A DNA stretch of 33,719 bases from an uncultured Lachnospiraceae bacterium (GCA_946631165.1 CAMOZZ010000006.1:1-33719); one strand, 5' to 3'. Shown: positions 24,408 through 33,719, counted from the stretch's first letter. Translations and numbers: made by a program. The notes: a model not told the origin generated them from the letters alone.

Positions 24408-24461
24408 ATAAGTTGATATATTGCAAACATGCGTTTCTGATCCGTCAGGGAGTGATCACAG

Positions 24462-24788
24462 GTGGCTAAAAAAGCAAGGAAAAGAAGATCCTACGGGAGA
24501 AAGAAAAGAAAACTGAATGCCAATGCCGGCGCGCTGATCGTAATCGTGGCAGTTCTGTGTTTCTCTGCAGTGATGGGATTCCGGATCAGGGCGATGAAAG
24601 AGGCTGACCATCGTTACGAGGTACAGGCGGCAGCACTGGAAGCGGAACTGGAAGCGGAAGAACAGCGCAAGGAAGAACTGGAAGAATCAAAAGAATATGT
24701 ACAATCGCAGGACTATATTGAGCGCCTGGCAAGAGAAAAGCTTGGGCTTATAGATCCTGATGAAATGCTTGTCAAACCAAATGAGTAA
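24462..24788 (+). CDS. Septum formation initiator family protein (DivIC/FtsB-like)
   Basis: A 108-residue bitopic membrane protein of the cell-division septum. A very basic cytoplasmic N-terminus (AKKARKRRSYGRKKRK) is followed by one membrane span (about 24-44, ALIVIVAVLCFSAVMGF). Next is a coiled coil rich in E and A (about 50-80), and then the family's conserved end (YVQSQDYIERLAREKLGLI). It should interact with FtsL/DivIB at the division site. GTG start with a CAGGGAG site upstream. In Bacillus subtilis divIC lies upstream of tilS-hpt-ftsH-coaX, and the same order here supports a DivIC role. A terminator overlaps its stop codon. Confidence 0.9.
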   Translation: MAKKARKRRSYGRKKRKLNANAGALIVIVAVLCFSAVMGFRIRAMKEADHRYEVQAAALEAELEAEEQRKEELEESKEYVQSQDYIERLAREKLGLIDPDEMLVKPNE

Positions 24789-24813
24789 GGAGGTGCCCTG
24801 GCACTTCCTTTTT
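24787..24813 (+). terminator. Intrinsic terminator overlapping the septum gene stop
   Basis: AAGGAGGTGC (24787-24796) pairs with GCACTTCCTT (24801-24810, one G-U), followed by TTT. The TAA stop codon contributes to the stem. Confidence 0.8.
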
Positions 24814-24875
24814 GAATCACAGGGCTGCGTGCCTGATCAGCAGGACGGCTCTTAAAAGGAACTGAAGAAACTGCC

Positions 24876-26243
24876 ATGGATGTCAGACTGCAGGTAAGAC
24901 AATATATATATCAGGAGAAGATGCTGGAGCCGGGAGATCACGTGATCATCGGGCTTTCCGGCGGAGCGGATTCCGTCAGCCTGCTGCTTCTGCTGGATTC
25001 TTTAAAAGACGAACTGGGAATCACCATGTCCGCGATCCATATCCACCACGGCATCAGAGGCGATGAGGCAGAGGCGGATGCGGAATTCTGTGACAGACTT
25101 TGTACAAAAAGACACATCCCTCTGCGGATCCTCCGGGAAAATGTGCCGGATCTTGCGAGGCGCAACCGGTGTTCCGTGGAAGAAGCCGGCAGGGATATCC
25201 GATATCTGAGGTTCTCCCAGGCAGCGCGCAGATACGCGGATCTTCATCCCGGCACGAGAGTAAGGATCGCCGTGGCGCATCAGCTGGAGGATCAGGCGGA
25301 AACCGTTCTCATGCATCTGTGCAGAGGCGCAGGCATCAGGGGACTCGGTGCAATGGCGCCGGTAAGAGACAATATTATCAGGCCGCTGCTGTCGGTAAGA
25401 CGGAAGGATATAGAAGCCTGGCTCAGGAAAAAGGGACAGGACTGGAGAGAAGACGGTACGAATTTCCATACGGATTATTCCCGGAACCGTGTAAGAAATA
25501 TTATAATGCCCGTCCTAAAGGAGAATCTCAATCCACGGACGGAAAAGCACCTCTTCATGATGGCGGAACAGGCAAGAGCCTGGACTGATTATATCGGAGG
25601 GGAAGCCCTGAAAGTAATGGAAACGTTTGAAGATCCTGCGGCAGTGCCGGTAAGCGTGATGGCAGAAATGCCGGAAGCGCTGAAGAACGAGATCCTGTAT
25701 CGCGTGCTGATCGGCAAAGCAGGCGCATCCAGAATCACGGGAAGGCATGTGGCTGCCGCTGCAGGCCTGCTGCAGTCGGACACGGGATCGCAGATCTCCC
25801 TTCCGGAAGGCCTACTTCTGGTAAGAGAGGAAAACTGTCTTCGCATAACCAGAGCGGAACCGAAAGCGCTTCTGTCAAAAGGAGAGCAGGAGCTCCCCGT
25901 AAGAGCCGTTTATTCTGTTTTTCCGTATGAATCCGGTTCAAAAATTCCCGGACAGAAGTATACGAAATGGTTTGATTATGATAAAATAAGCGGTGATCTC
26001 TGCATACGGAGACGGCAGCCGGAAGATTATATTGTGCTGGCGGGCGTAGGCAGAAAAAGCGTGTCAAGATATATGATCGACGCGCATATTCCCAAGGACG
26101 AGCGGGACGATGTTCCTCTGCTTGCAGACGGACATCACATCCTCTGGATCATCGGCTGGCGCATGAGCGCCGCTGCGCAGGTGCGTCCGGAAACAAATAC
26201 AATACTGCAGGTAAGTGTGCGCAGGAGGAAAGAACATGACTGA
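24876..26243 (+). CDS. tilS: tRNA(Ile)-lysidine synthase
   Basis: ATP-dependent enzyme that converts C34 of the CAU-anticodon tRNA-Ile to lysidine so that it reads AUA. The PP-loop motif SGGADS is at about 28-33, followed by IHIHHGIRGDEAEADAEF and AVAHQLEDQAETVLMHLCRGAGIRGL, all typical of TilS. The 455-residue length includes the C-terminal tRNA-binding domain (RRRQPEDYIVL onwards). Its stop codon overlaps the hpt start by eight bases. This tilS-hpt-ftsH order is conserved in Firmicutes. Confidence 0.96.
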   Translation: MDVRLQVRQYIYQEKMLEPGDHVIIGLSGGADSVSLLLLLDSLKDELGITMSAIHIHHGIRGDEAEADAEFCDRLCTKRHIPLRILRENVPDLARRNRCSVEEAGRDIRYLRFSQAARRYADLHPGTRVRIAVAHQLEDQAETVLMHLCRGAGIRGLGAMAPVRDNIIRPLLSVRRKDIEAWLRKKGQDWREDGTNFHTDYSRNRVRNIIMPVLKENLNPRTEKHLFMMAEQARAWTDYIGGEALKVMETFEDPAAVPVSVMAEMPEALKNEILYRVLIGKAGASRITGRHVAAAAGLLQSDTGSQISLPEGLLLVREENCLRITRAEPKALLSKGEQELPVRAVYSVFPYESGSKIPGQKYTKWFDYDKISGDLCIRRRQPEDYIVLAGVGRKSVSRYMIDAHIPKDERDDVPLLADGHHILWIIGWRMSAAAQVRPETNTILQVSVRRRKEHD

Positions 26244-26769
26244 AAGAGTAAAAGTGCTGATCCCTCAGGAAGAAGTTGAAAAAAGAGCAGATGAAATTGC
26301 AGCCCGTATTAACAGAGATTATGAAGGAAAGAGCCTTCATCTTATATGCATTCTGAAAGGAAGCGTTTTCTTTACTGCCGAACTTGCCAAGAGACTGACG
26401 ATTCCGGTGACCATGGACTTTATGAGCTGTTCAAGCTATGGTTCAGGAACTGTTTCAAAGGGTATCGTAAAGCTCGTAAAGGATCTGGATGAGCCGATCG
26501 AGGGCAGGGATGTGCTCGTCATCGAGGATATCGTCGACTCCGGCAATACGCTTTCCTATCTGCTGGGCCTGCTTGCGGACAGAAAACCGGCGAGCCTTGC
26601 ACTCTGTACCCTGCTTGACAAACCGGCCAGACGCGTCAAGAAAGATGTCGTTGTGGACTACTGCGGTTTTGAAATCGAAGACCATTTCGTGGTAGGCTGC
26701 GGCATGGACTACGATCAGCGGTACAGAAACCTGCCTTACGTAGGAATAATGGAATTAGAAGGAGAATAA
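26236..26769 (+). CDS. hpt: Hypoxanthine phosphoribosyltransferase
   Basis: Purine salvage enzyme making IMP or GMP from hypoxanthine or guanine and PRPP. At 177 residues it fits the bacterial family. The start at 26236 ([10 protein letters not shown]) has AGGAGG upstream; the seven-residue extension in the ORF track is not needed. The motifs are LKGSVFF (about 41-47), SSYGSGT (flexible loop), the PRPP motif [14 protein letters not shown] (about 93-106) and [20 protein letters not shown]. It overlaps tilS and is followed by ftsH after five bases, so the three are likely coordinately translated. Confidence 0.97.
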   Translation: MTERVKVLIPQEEVEKRADEIAARINRDYEGKSLHLICILKGSVFFTAELAKRLTIPVTMDFMSCSSYGSGTVSKGIVKLVKDLDEPIEGRDVLVIEDIVDSGNTLSYLLGLLADRKPASLALCTLLDKPARRVKKDVVVDYCGFEIEDHFVVGCGMDYDQRYRNLPYVGIMELEGE

Positions 26770-26774
26770 ACAGC

Positions 26775-28631
26775 TTGAATCAGCAAAAAGGCAGAACCGT
26801 CTTTCCCGTATATCTGATCCTTCTTGCAATCGTGCTTATTTCGTATTATTTTTCAGGCACATTTTTTTCGGGAAATGCGGGCAGAGAGACAGCTTCCTGG
26901 TCGGCTTTTGAGGAGGCGCTCACGTCAGGGAAACTTTCGGACGTAGAGATCCATCAGAATGCCGAGGTTCCTACCGGTTATGTCAGATATTCGGTGGGTG
27001 AGACACAGTATCAGCTGCAGGTAAGCGATGTAAACGATGTGATCGATCTGTGCAAGAATGCCGGATACAAGGATTATGTGCTGGCTGCCGTTACGCAGAA
27101 CATGGGAGGATCTTCCATGATCCTTTACATGATGCTTGGCATAGCGGCTGCGGTTATCATTTTCCTGGTCATGCGCAACTCCCAGATGGGAGGCGGCGGC
27201 AATTCGCAGATGATGAATTTCGGCAAGAGCCGGGCTGTAATGAGCCAGGGAAAGACCGATGTGGATTTCTCCGGCGTGGCGGGACTGCGCGAGGAAAAGG
27301 AGGATCTGGCGGAGATTGTTGATTTCCTGAAAGATCCCCAGAAATACAGCAGGCTGGGCGCCAGGATCCCCAAGGGAGTCCTTCTCGTCGGCCCGCCCGG
27401 AACCGGTAAGACGCTCATGGCAAAAGCCATTGCGGGAGAAGCGGGCGTTCCGTTCTTCTCGATCTCCGGATCTGATTTCGTGGAAATGTTCGTTGGTGTC
27501 GGCGCATCAAGAGTGCGCGATCTTTTTAACGATGCGAAAAACAATGCCCCCTGCATCGTCTTTATTGATGAGATCGATGCTGTGGCCAGGAAGCGCGGCT
27601 CGGGTATGGGCGGCGGCCATGATGAAAGAGAGCAGACGCTGAACCAGCTGCTTGTGGAAATGGACGGCTTCGGAGAGAATTCGGGGATCATCGTGCTGGC
27701 TGCCACGAACCGTGTGGATATCCTGGATCCTGCGATCATGAGGCCGGGACGTTTTGACAGGAAGATCATGATCGGACGTCCGGATGTAAAAGGCCGCGAG
27801 GAGATCCTGCTCGTCCATGCCAAAAACAAGCCCCTTTCTGATAATGTTGATCTGAAGCGTGTGGCGCAGACAACGGCCGGTTTCTCCGGCGCGGATCTTG
27901 AAAACCTGATGAATGAATCAGCGATTCTTGCCGCAAAGGACGGACGCCGTTTTATCACCCAGGAAGACATCGATGCCTCGTTTGTCAAGGTGGGAATCGG
28001 CGTTGAGAAGAGGAGCCGGATCATTTCCGAAAAAGAAAAACGCATTACCGCCTATCACGAATCCGGTCACGCGATCCTGTTCCATGTGCTGCCGGATGTC
28101 GGTCCTGTTCATACAGTATCCATCATTCCGACCGGAATCGGGGCGGCCGGCTATACGATGCCGCTGCCTGAAAAGGATGAAATGTTCATGACCAGAGGCC
28201 ACATGCTGCAGGATATCATGGTCTCCCTCGGCGGCCGTATTGCCGAGGAACTGATCTTTGATGATTATACGACCGGCGCTTCGCAGGATATCAAGCAGGC
28301 GACGGAGATGGCCAGAAATATGGTCACGCGCTACGGCATGTCCGAAACGATCGGCATGATCAATTACGGAAGTGACGAGGAAGTCTTTATCGGAAGGGAC
28401 TTCGGTCACACCAGAGGTTATTCCGAACAGATGGCTTCCGTCATTGACAATGAAGTCAAAAAGATCATTGATGACTGTTACGGAAAAGCCAGAAATATCA
28501 TTGAAGAGCATATGGATGTTCTTCATGCTTCCGCGAAGCTGCTTCTTGAGAAGGAAAAGATCGATCAGCAGGAGTTCGAAGCACTGTTCGCGGATCAAAA
28601 ACCCGAGGAGAATAATGCAGCAGATTTATGA
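26775..28631 (+). CDS. ftsH: ATP-dependent membrane zinc protease FtsH
   Basis: Hexameric AAA+ metalloprotease that degrades membrane and regulatory proteins. TTG start with AAGGAG about ten bases upstream. Two membrane spans ([15 protein letters not shown] and [19 protein letters not shown]) enclose an extracytoplasmic domain. The Walker A is GPPGTGKT (about 206-213), the Walker B FIDEID (about 263-268), the SRH region follows ([20 protein letters not shown]), and the zinc motif HESGH is near 429-433. At 618 residues the length is normal. The GH13 gene begins within its last four bases (ATGA overlap). Confidence 0.97.
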   Translation: MNQQKGRTVFPVYLILLAIVLISYYFSGTFFSGNAGRETASWSAFEEALTSGKLSDVEIHQNAEVPTGYVRYSVGETQYQLQVSDVNDVIDLCKNAGYKDYVLAAVTQNMGGSSMILYMMLGIAAAVIIFLVMRNSQMGGGGNSQMMNFGKSRAVMSQGKTDVDFSGVAGLREEKEDLAEIVDFLKDPQKYSRLGARIPKGVLLVGPPGTGKTLMAKAIAGEAGVPFFSISGSDFVEMFVGVGASRVRDLFNDAKNNAPCIVFIDEIDAVARKRGSGMGGGHDEREQTLNQLLVEMDGFGENSGIIVLAATNRVDILDPAIMRPGRFDRKIMIGRPDVKGREEILLVHAKNKPLSDNVDLKRVAQTTAGFSGADLENLMNESAILAAKDGRRFITQEDIDASFVKVGIGVEKRSRIISEKEKRITAYHESGHAILFHVLPDVGPVHTVSIIPTGIGAAGYTMPLPEKDEMFMTRGHMLQDIMVSLGGRIAEELIFDDYTTGASQDIKQATEMARNMVTRYGMSETIGMINYGSDEEVFIGRDFGHTRGYSEQMASVIDNEVKKIIDDCYGKARNIIEEHMDVLHASAKLLLEKEKIDQQEFEALFADQKPEENNAADL

Positions 28632-30679
28632 AGCTCTCGTCATTATATACAGATGAATCCGCGGAATTCGTTATACGGGACGCGGAGAAGGGAACAAGAG
28701 TGCGCTTTCAGATCCATGCGCAGGATTATCCCGTTACCAATGTAAAACTTCATACAGAAGGAAAATGTTTTAAGCTCTCTCCGGTAAAAACGCTGGGAGA
28801 GCTTTTAATACTTGAAACGGTCCTTCCGCGATCGGAAGAAGATCTGTATTACTTCTTTGAGATCACGGCAGCAGAGAACGGATCGTCATACAGCCTCGTT
28901 TACACCAAGGAAGGCATTTCCGATTATGCTGACGGGAAGATCTGGTTCCGGATCCGGGCGAATGCGGACGTGCCCGAATGGAGCATCGGTGCGGTCGTTT
29001 ATCAGATCTTCACCGACCGGTTCAGGAACGGAAATCCGGCCAATAATGTGACGGACAGAGAGTACATCTACAACGGCAGGCCGGTACACGAAGTACGGAA
29101 GTGGAGCGATCAGCCGGAGATCACGGACGTCGGCAGGATGTACGGCGGGGATCTGGTCGGCGTAAGGGAGAAACTGGATTATCTGAAAAAGCTGGGCGTG
29201 GAAGTGCTCTATCTGAATCCGATCTTCGTATCGCCGTCCTCCCACAAATATGATGTGCAGGACTATGATCATATTGACCCGCATCTTACGGTCATAAAGA
29301 AAGACGGCGGGAAGGCGATTCCGGTATTCTCCTTTTCCAATGCGAAGGCGGAACGATACCGCATCAGGACCACGGATCCGGAGAATCTGAAAGCTTCCAA
29401 TGAGTGGTTTGCCGGGTTCGTATCAGATTGTCATAAGAGAGGCATCCGCGTCATTATTGACGGTGTGTTCAACCACTGCGGATCGTTCAACAAGTGGATG
29501 GATATGGAGGGCTTTTATGACAGAGACGACATTCCGGAGACAGAAAAAGGAGCAGCCAGATCCGAAAGGAGCCGCTACAGATCGTACTTCAACTATGATA
29601 AAAAAGGCGATTATGAAGCGTGGTGGGATGTGCCCACGCTGCCGAAGCTGAATTACGAAGGATCGGAAGAACTGCAGGAAGAGATCATCCGCATCGGGAA
29701 AAAGTGGGTATCGCCGCCTTACAATGTCGACGGCTGGAGACTGGACGTGGCGGCAGATCTCGGACATTCGGAAGAATTCAACCATCAGTTCTGGAAGCGG
29801 TTCCGGAAAGCGATCCGGGAAGCAAATCCGGATGCCATCGTGCTGGCTGAACATTACGGAGATCCGGCTGCCTGGATATCCGCCGGGGAATGGGATACCG
29901 TCATGAATTACGATGCTTTTATGGATCCGGTAAGCTATTTCCTGACCGGCGTCGACAAGCATTCGGAGATTCTGCGGCCGGATCTGTACAGAAATGCGGA
30001 AGCCTTTATGACGACCGTGAAGCAGGCCATGCTCTCCCTCGATGAGGCGTCCCTGTTCGCGGCACTCAATCAGCTGGACAATCACGATCACTCGAGATTC
30101 CTGACCAGAACGAATAAACGGGCCGGAAAACTTGCCGAGGTCGGACCTGAATCGGCTTCCTTCGGCACGGATATGCGGATCATGCATCAGGGGCTCGTGA
30201 TGCTGATGACCTGGCCGGGGGCGCCGGGCCTGTATTACGGTGACGAAGCCGGCGTGTGCGGATGGACCGACCCTGATGACAGACGCACTTATCCATGGGG
30301 ATATGAGAACAGGGAGCTTCTTGAATTCGTACGGGAGATGACCTGGATCCATAAGAACCATCCGGCGCTCAGACAGGGCGCATGGATCCCGCTGCTCGCA
30401 GAACGCGGAATGATCGTCTATGCAAGAAGAAAAGATGCGGATGCGGTCATTACGATCATCAATACGACGGAAGCATTCAGACGGGAGGTCATTGACATTT
30501 CCACGTGCGGCATTACAGACAATGAATGCAGAAGGCTGATGCTTACTTCCGGTTCCGGTTACAATAAGGGACACAAAATATACAGGGCACTTTTCGGAAT
30601 GCTCAGCATCGAGATCCCGCCGGTATCCTCGATCGTGATCTCGGCAAAGGTACATGACAGAAAACTGAGGGGATGGTGA
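28628..30679 (+). CDS. GH13 alpha-amylase family glycosidase, cytoplasmic
   Basis: A 683-residue glycoside hydrolase of family 13, probably a neopullulanase or cyclomaltodextrinase type acting on short alpha-glucans inside the cell, as no signal peptide is present. An N-terminal beta domain (about 1-115) precedes the barrel. Conserved regions are [12 protein letters not shown] (about 124), DGVFNHCG (about 278), [11 protein letters not shown] with the nucleophile Asp near 372, VLAEHYGDP with the acid Glu near 407, and QLDNHDHSR (about 482-490). The start overlaps ftsH by four bases, suggesting translational coupling, which is unusual for this pair. Substrate cannot be fixed by eye. Confidence 0.93.
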   Translation: MKLSSLYTDESAEFVIRDAEKGTRVRFQIHAQDYPVTNVKLHTEGKCFKLSPVKTLGELLILETVLPRSEEDLYYFFEITAAENGSSYSLVYTKEGISDYADGKIWFRIRANADVPEWSIGAVVYQIFTDRFRNGNPANNVTDREYIYNGRPVHEVRKWSDQPEITDVGRMYGGDLVGVREKLDYLKKLGVEVLYLNPIFVSPSSHKYDVQDYDHIDPHLTVIKKDGGKAIPVFSFSNAKAERYRIRTTDPENLKASNEWFAGFVSDCHKRGIRVIIDGVFNHCGSFNKWMDMEGFYDRDDIPETEKGAARSERSRYRSYFNYDKKGDYEAWWDVPTLPKLNYEGSEELQEEIIRIGKKWVSPPYNVDGWRLDVAADLGHSEEFNHQFWKRFRKAIREANPDAIVLAEHYGDPAAWISAGEWDTVMNYDAFMDPVSYFLTGVDKHSEILRPDLYRNAEAFMTTVKQAMLSLDEASLFAALNQLDNHDHSRFLTRTNKRAGKLAEVGPESASFGTDMRIMHQGLVMLMTWPGAPGLYYGDEAGVCGWTDPDDRRTYPWGYENRELLEFVREMTWIHKNHPALRQGAWIPLLAERGMIVYARRKDADAVITIINTTEAFRREVIDISTCGITDNECRRLMLTSGSGYNKGHKIYRALFGMLSIEIPPVSSIVISAKVHDRKLRGW

Positions 30680-30681
30680 AT

Positions 30682-30957
30682 ATGAAGGAGATACTGTATT
30701 TCTATCTTAACGGATGTCCATACTGCAGAAATGCAAATAAAGCGATTGAAGCGCTCACCGCGGAAGATCCGCGCTATGCAGCAGTGAAGATCGAGCGGGT
30801 GGAAGAGAATGCGCATCCGGAAATCGCGGACCGGTATGATTATTACAGGGTGCCGACGATGTATATTGACGGAGAGAAGCTTTATGAAGCGAAGCCCGGA
30901 CAGGGATATGAAGAGATCAAAGCGAATGTGAAGCGCGTGCTGGAAGCCGCGCTGTGA
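30682..30957 (+). CDS. Glutaredoxin/thioredoxin-like protein with CPYC motif
   Basis: A 91-residue thioredoxin-fold protein. The active site is NGCPYCRNA near the N-terminus, the motif of classical glutaredoxins, followed by a cis-proline region YYRVPTMYIDGEKLYE. It probably reduces disulfides or serves as a small electron carrier in the cytoplasm; the true reductant is unknown. ATG at 30682 is used because GAGGGG ends nine bases upstream; the ATG at 30673 in the ORF track lies immediately against that site. It follows the GH13 gene with no gap. Confidence 0.88.
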   Translation: MKEILYFYLNGCPYCRNANKAIEALTAEDPRYAAVKIERVEENAHPEIADRYDYYRVPTMYIDGEKLYEAKPGQGYEEIKANVKRVLEAAL

Positions 30958-30961
30958 GACA

Positions 30962-30991
30962 CAGGGGACGGTTCTTGTGAACCGCCCCCTG
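30962..30991 (+). repeat. REP-like hairpin
   Basis: CAGGGGACGGTTC (30962-30974) pairs with GAACCGCCCCCTG (30979-30991), 12 of 13 bases, with a TTGT loop. No T run follows, so it is more like a REP element than a terminator. The ACAGGGGACGGTTC text resembles repeats seen in many Firmicute genomes; I state this from memory only. Confidence 0.55.
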
Positions 30992-31004
30992 CGTTTCTCC
31001 TGTC

Positions 31005-31031
31005 AAAAAGGGGAGACAAAGTCTGTCTCCC
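31005..31031 (-). terminator. Terminator of coaX
   Basis: On the minus strand GGGAGAC pairs with GTCTCCC (plus 31025-31031 and 31011-31017), followed by CTTTTTG, ten bases after the coaX stop codon. Confidence 0.75.
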
Positions 31032-31040
31032 TTCCCGACA

Positions 31041-31811
31041 TCATTTCATTGTATTTTTTCTGTAAATAATATACAGTCCTTTCAGCAGCAGGAAATCATC
31101 ATAAATGATCTCCTTTTTGCAATGCGGGATGATGAACGGCGCCAGACCGCCGGTGGCGATGACTGTCGCCGGGCAGCCGAGTTCTTCCTCCATACGTTCG
31201 ATCATTCCATCCATCATGGACGCCGTGCCGAGTACAGAACCGCTCTTCATGCATTCAATGGTATTTTTGCCAATGGCTTTTTTCGGCGCTTCAAAGCTGA
31301 TGTGCGGCAGCTGAGATGCTCTGTCTGACAGGGCATCAAGCGCTACCCGGGCCCCTGGAATAATTACGCCGCCGAGATAGGTGCCGTTCTTATCGATGGC
31401 CGAAATCGTCGTTGCCGTTCCCATATCAATGATCAGGAGCGGCGTGGGATATTCGGCAATTCCGGCGACTGCGTCAACCACCAGATCACTGCCGAGCGCC
31501 TGCGGATTCTCGATTTTTATATTCAGGCCTGTCTTCACACCGGGGCCGACGACCAGCGCGGGTTTTCCGGTCAGCTTTTCGATCGCACGGTTCAGCGTGG
31601 TGGTGACAGCCGGAACGACTGACGAAATGATGCTTCCGGTGACCTGCGGCCAGGTAAAATCATGAAGCTCAAGGATCGTATTTAGCATGACGGCATATTC
31701 CAGATCCGTCTTGTTGCGGTCTGTGGAGATGCGTTCGACGAAACGGGGCTTCCCTTTTTCGATCACCCCTGCCACGATGTTGGTGTTTCCTACGTCAACT
31801 GTGAAGATCAT
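31041..31811 (-). CDS. coaX: Type III pantothenate kinase
   Basis: ATP-dependent kinase that makes 4'-phosphopantothenate, the first step of coenzyme A synthesis. At 256 residues from the start at 31811 (MIFTVDVGNTNIVAGV) it matches the family. GGAGGA lies five bases upstream of this ATG, so the 41-residue extension in the ORF track is rejected. Type III motifs are DVGNTNIVAG (phosphate binding), GPGVKTGLNIKIENP and IDMGTATTISAID. Unlike CoaA it needs a monovalent cation and is not inhibited by CoA; that is family knowledge. It is convergent with the GH13/redoxin genes, and coaBC is divergent on the other side. Confidence 0.96.
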   Translation of the reverse strand: MIFTVDVGNTNIVAGVIEKGKPRFVERISTDRNKTDLEYAVMLNTILELHDFTWPQVTGSIISSVVPAVTTTLNRAIEKLTGKPALVVGPGVKTGLNIKIENPQALGSDLVVDAVAGIAEYPTPLLIIDMGTATTISAIDKNGTYLGGVIIPGARVALDALSDRASQLPHISFEAPKKAIGKNTIECMKSGSVLGTASMMDGMIERMEEELGCPATVIATGGLAPFIIPHCKKEIIYDDFLLLKGLYIIYRKNTMK

Positions 31812-32157
31812 TTCATTCCTCCGTCTGCTGTGAAGCTTATTATCGGTTCCCGTATCAGATATCCGGTTTGCAGGAATTGCCGGATTTCCAGGTATTCCCT
31901 GAAAGCACGATTCCCTCTCTGCTCCGCTGGACATTGTGTTCTGTCTATGTTATAGTCTTTACACTAAATGTTGTGGTATCTGTTCATGCAGTACATAGAA
32001 CAGCCACAAGAATTCGGCTTGTTTACAAGCTTAAATATACCATCTGAATCGCCGGGTGTAAAGCGGGCTGTTAATTGAGCTCTTTATCGGTCAGTTCCAA
32101 TAAGATGGTTGCAGACTGCCTGATCTGACGCAGCTGATATTTACAAAAGAGATTCAT
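31812..32157. other. Intergenic stretch with no recognised gene
   Basis: Between coaX and the candidate coaBC promoter I see no ORF, RNA gene or clear repeat. It presumably contains the coaX promoter on the minus strand, but no convincing hexamer pair was found. Confidence 0.5.
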
Positions 32158-32186
32158 TTGTGACGTTCGTTCGAATTGGGTATATA
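32158..32186 (+). promoter_or_regulatory. Distal promoter upstream of coaBC
   Basis: TTGTGA, 17 bases, TATATA. It predicts a leader of about 280 bases before coaBC, starting near 32193. Confidence 0.45.
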
Positions 32187-32200
32187 AGATGTGATTAAGG

Positions 32201-32336
32201 GAGAAGATACCCCGGAATGAATCAGAATTCCAGGATTTTTAAATAAAACGGGCGTTATGGCTTTTTTTAAGGAAGAAGATACCCCAACAAGAGATTTGTT
32301 TCAGCTGTGAACAGTTGATAAAGGGTATCGTCTTTT
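32201..32336 (+). promoter_or_regulatory. Candidate attenuator-like leader of coaBC
   Basis: GAGAAGATACCCC occurs at 32201-32213 and again as GAAGAAGATACCCC ending at 32285. A single complement, GGGTATCGTCTT (32323-32334), can pair with either; with the second copy it forms an 11-of-12 stem enclosing TCAGCTG-TGAA-CAGTTGA (32301-32318) and followed by TT. Such exclusive pairing would suit a regulatory switch. Confidence 0.35.
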
Positions 32337-32362
32337 GGGAAAAAATATGTATCACCCATAAT
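32335..32362 (+). promoter_or_regulatory. Proximal promoter of coaBC
   Basis: TTGGGA, 16 bases, CATAAT, directly after the hairpin. It leaves a leader of about 100 bases. Confidence 0.35.
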
Positions 32363-32470
32363 AAGCGGAAGAGAACCTCTATTATTGGTTTCATGGGGTA
32401 GCATTTGTCAAGAACAAGCTGATTCCGCCCAATGGATCATCAAACGGATTTAAATCGTAAGGAGAAAATG

Positions 32471-33670
32471 ATGCTTAACGGAAAACATATATTACTCGGT
32501 GTATCAAGTTCGATCGCGTGCTATAAGAGCGCAGAACTGGTGAGACAGTATGTAAAAGCCGGTGCGGAAGTGCAGGTCGTAATGACGGAGAATGCCGCCA
32601 GGCTCATCTCTCCCCTGCTTTTTGAGCAGCTCTCAAAGCATCACTGCATAACAGATACGTTTGAGCGTCCGGCTGAAGTAAAGGTGGCGCATATTTCCCT
32701 GGCTGATTGGGCGGATGTTTTTGTCATTGCTCCCGCGGATGCAAATGTGATCGCCAAATTCGCACATGGCATAGCGGATGATATGCTGTCCACTACCATG
32801 CTTGCCTGTGACTGCGAGAAGATCATTGCGCCCGCGATGAATACGAAGATGTATGATAATCCTGCCACGCAGGATAATCTTGCGCTGCTTGCCAGACGCG
32901 GATTTCATATCATGGATACTGCTTACGGAGAGCTTGCCTGCGGCGTGACAGGAGCCGGCAGGATGGCAGAGCCGGCACAGATCGCCGAATATACGGAACT
33001 GCTGATCGGCTATGAAAAGGATCTGGCAGGAAAGAAGATCCTGATCACATCCGGCCCTACGAGGGAAGCAATGGATCCGGTGAGATTCATAACAAATCAT
33101 TCCACGGGAAAGATGGGAACCGCGATCGCCAGAGCCGCGGCAGCAAGAGGTGCGGAAACAGTGATTGTTCACGGCGTTATGGAGGCCAAAGTGCCGGCAG
33201 GCGTAAAGGCGGTACCGGTGACGTCCGCGCAGGATATGTACGATGCGGTCATGGCAGAAGCAGACAGCACGGATATTTTCATCATGGCAGCCGCGGTAGC
33301 TGATTACAGGCCGAAGACAACCGCTGATCAGAAGATGAAGAAGAAAGACGGTGAGCTGACGCTGGAACTGGCGCGGACAAAGGATATTCTGGGAACGCTC
33401 GGCGCGGATAAGAAAGAAAAATGGTTCCTGTGCGGTTTTTCGATGGAGACAGAGCATGTTCTGGAGAATTCCAGGAAGAAACTGGAAAAGAAAAATCTGG
33501 ATCTGATTGTTGCGAACAGCATTAAGCAGGCCGGCGCCGGCTTCGGGACGGATACTAATATCGTGACCATGATCTCGAAGGACGCGGAAGATGAATTGCC
33601 GATCATGAGCAAAGATGATGTGGCGCATAAGATCCTGGACAGGATCCTGGAAATGTCAGGGCCGCATTAA
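32471..33670 (+). CDS. coaBC: Bifunctional phosphopantothenoylcysteine decarboxylase / phosphopantothenate-cysteine ligase
   Basis: Enzyme carrying out the second and third steps of coenzyme A synthesis. The N-terminal flavoprotein CoaC (about 1-185) shows GVSSSIACYKSAELV, the catalytic His region KVAHISLADWAD and PAMNTKMYDNPATQ. The C-terminal CoaB (about 190-399) starts with ILITSGPTREAMDPVRFITNHSTGKMG and includes MAAAVADYRPK. The start at 32471 has AAGGAG six bases upstream; ATG at 32468 is too close and 32432 has no ribosome site. The length of 399 residues is typical. It lies beside divergent coaX, so the window contains the first three CoA steps. Confidence 0.96.
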   Translation: MLNGKHILLGVSSSIACYKSAELVRQYVKAGAEVQVVMTENAARLISPLLFEQLSKHHCITDTFERPAEVKVAHISLADWADVFVIAPADANVIAKFAHGIADDMLSTTMLACDCEKIIAPAMNTKMYDNPATQDNLALLARRGFHIMDTAYGELACGVTGAGRMAEPAQIAEYTELLIGYEKDLAGKKILITSGPTREAMDPVRFITNHSTGKMGTAIARAAAARGAETVIVHGVMEAKVPAGVKAVPVTSAQDMYDAVMAEADSTDIFIMAAAVADYRPKTTADQKMKKKDGELTLELARTKDILGTLGADKKEKWFLCGFSMETEHVLENSRKKLEKKNLDLIVANSIKQAGAGFGTDTNIVTMISKDAEDELPIMSKDDVAHKILDRILEMSGPH

Positions 33671-33673
33671 AGG

Positions 33674-33719
33674 AGAGTCTTTGTCATCCGGAGGAGCGGA
33701 GCGACGAAGGATCTTCGCC
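33674..33719. repeat. Intergenic repeat, copy 3 (cut by window edge)
   Basis: GAGAGTCTTTGTCATCC, then GAGCGGAGCG and CGAAGGATCTTCGCC, resembling the copies at 7.1 and 7.2 kb but more diverged. It begins a few bases after the coaBC stop codon, the same position relative to a gene as copy 1. Confidence 0.75.

Noticed and set aside
31812-31934. N-terminal extension of coaX in the ORF track
   Set aside because: GGAGGA sits just before the internal ATG at 31811 and the family begins at that point.

Overview
The window looks like a chromosomal piece of an anaerobic Gram-positive Firmicute, most likely Clostridia close to Lachnospiraceae. I infer this from strong AGGAGG-type ribosome sites, moderate GC, the gene order septum protein-tilS-hpt-ftsH-coaX (conserved in Firmicutes), an anaerobe-type full-length PurL, and secreted proteins with DUF6273-like, PPC and BspA-type repeats. 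No phage, insertion sequence, tRNA, rRNA or CRISPR is seen. The assignment is by recognition only; no database search was possible.

Layout. 1-8.1 kb: 5'-truncated topB, a flavodoxin-like gene with its own promoter and terminator, then a tight run ftsY-ilvA-lepA-hemW, two copies of an intergenic repeat, and a degenerate sigma-70-like gene. 8.2-11.9 kb: purL. 12.0-20.1 kb is accessory: a large secreted multi-domain protein, a small HTH protein divergent from a membrane-anchored Ser/Thr kinase with an exact 75-bp tandem array between them, a TrmH-type methyltransferase, a secreted PPC/leucine-rich protein, a small membrane protein, a non-coding stretch that folds into a series of helices ending in a strong terminator, and a glyoxalase-like gene. 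20.2-24.4 kb: rho with a long disordered insertion, aroC and a ComB-like gene. 24.4-31.8 kb: septum protein, tilS, hpt, ftsH, a GH13 amylase, a CPYC redox protein, and coaX on the opposite strand. 31.8-33.7 kb: a long leader region and coaBC, ending in a third copy of the intergenic repeat.

How the genes work together. FtsY (membrane targeting), LepA (translation), HemW (heme insertion) and IlvA form one housekeeping transcription unit. TilS, Hpt and FtsH are translationally close, and the amylase overlaps ftsH. CoaX and CoaBC carry out the first step and the second and third steps of coenzyme A synthesis and are divergently transcribed.

The two strongest leads for something undescribed are the ~390-nt stand-alone structured RNA at about 19.3-19.69 kb and the HTH / 75-bp array / kinase module at 14.7-16.8 kb. 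Secondary leads are the sigma-like protein lacking promoter-recognition parts, the Rho insertion, and the coaBC leader with two copies of one segment competing for a single complement.
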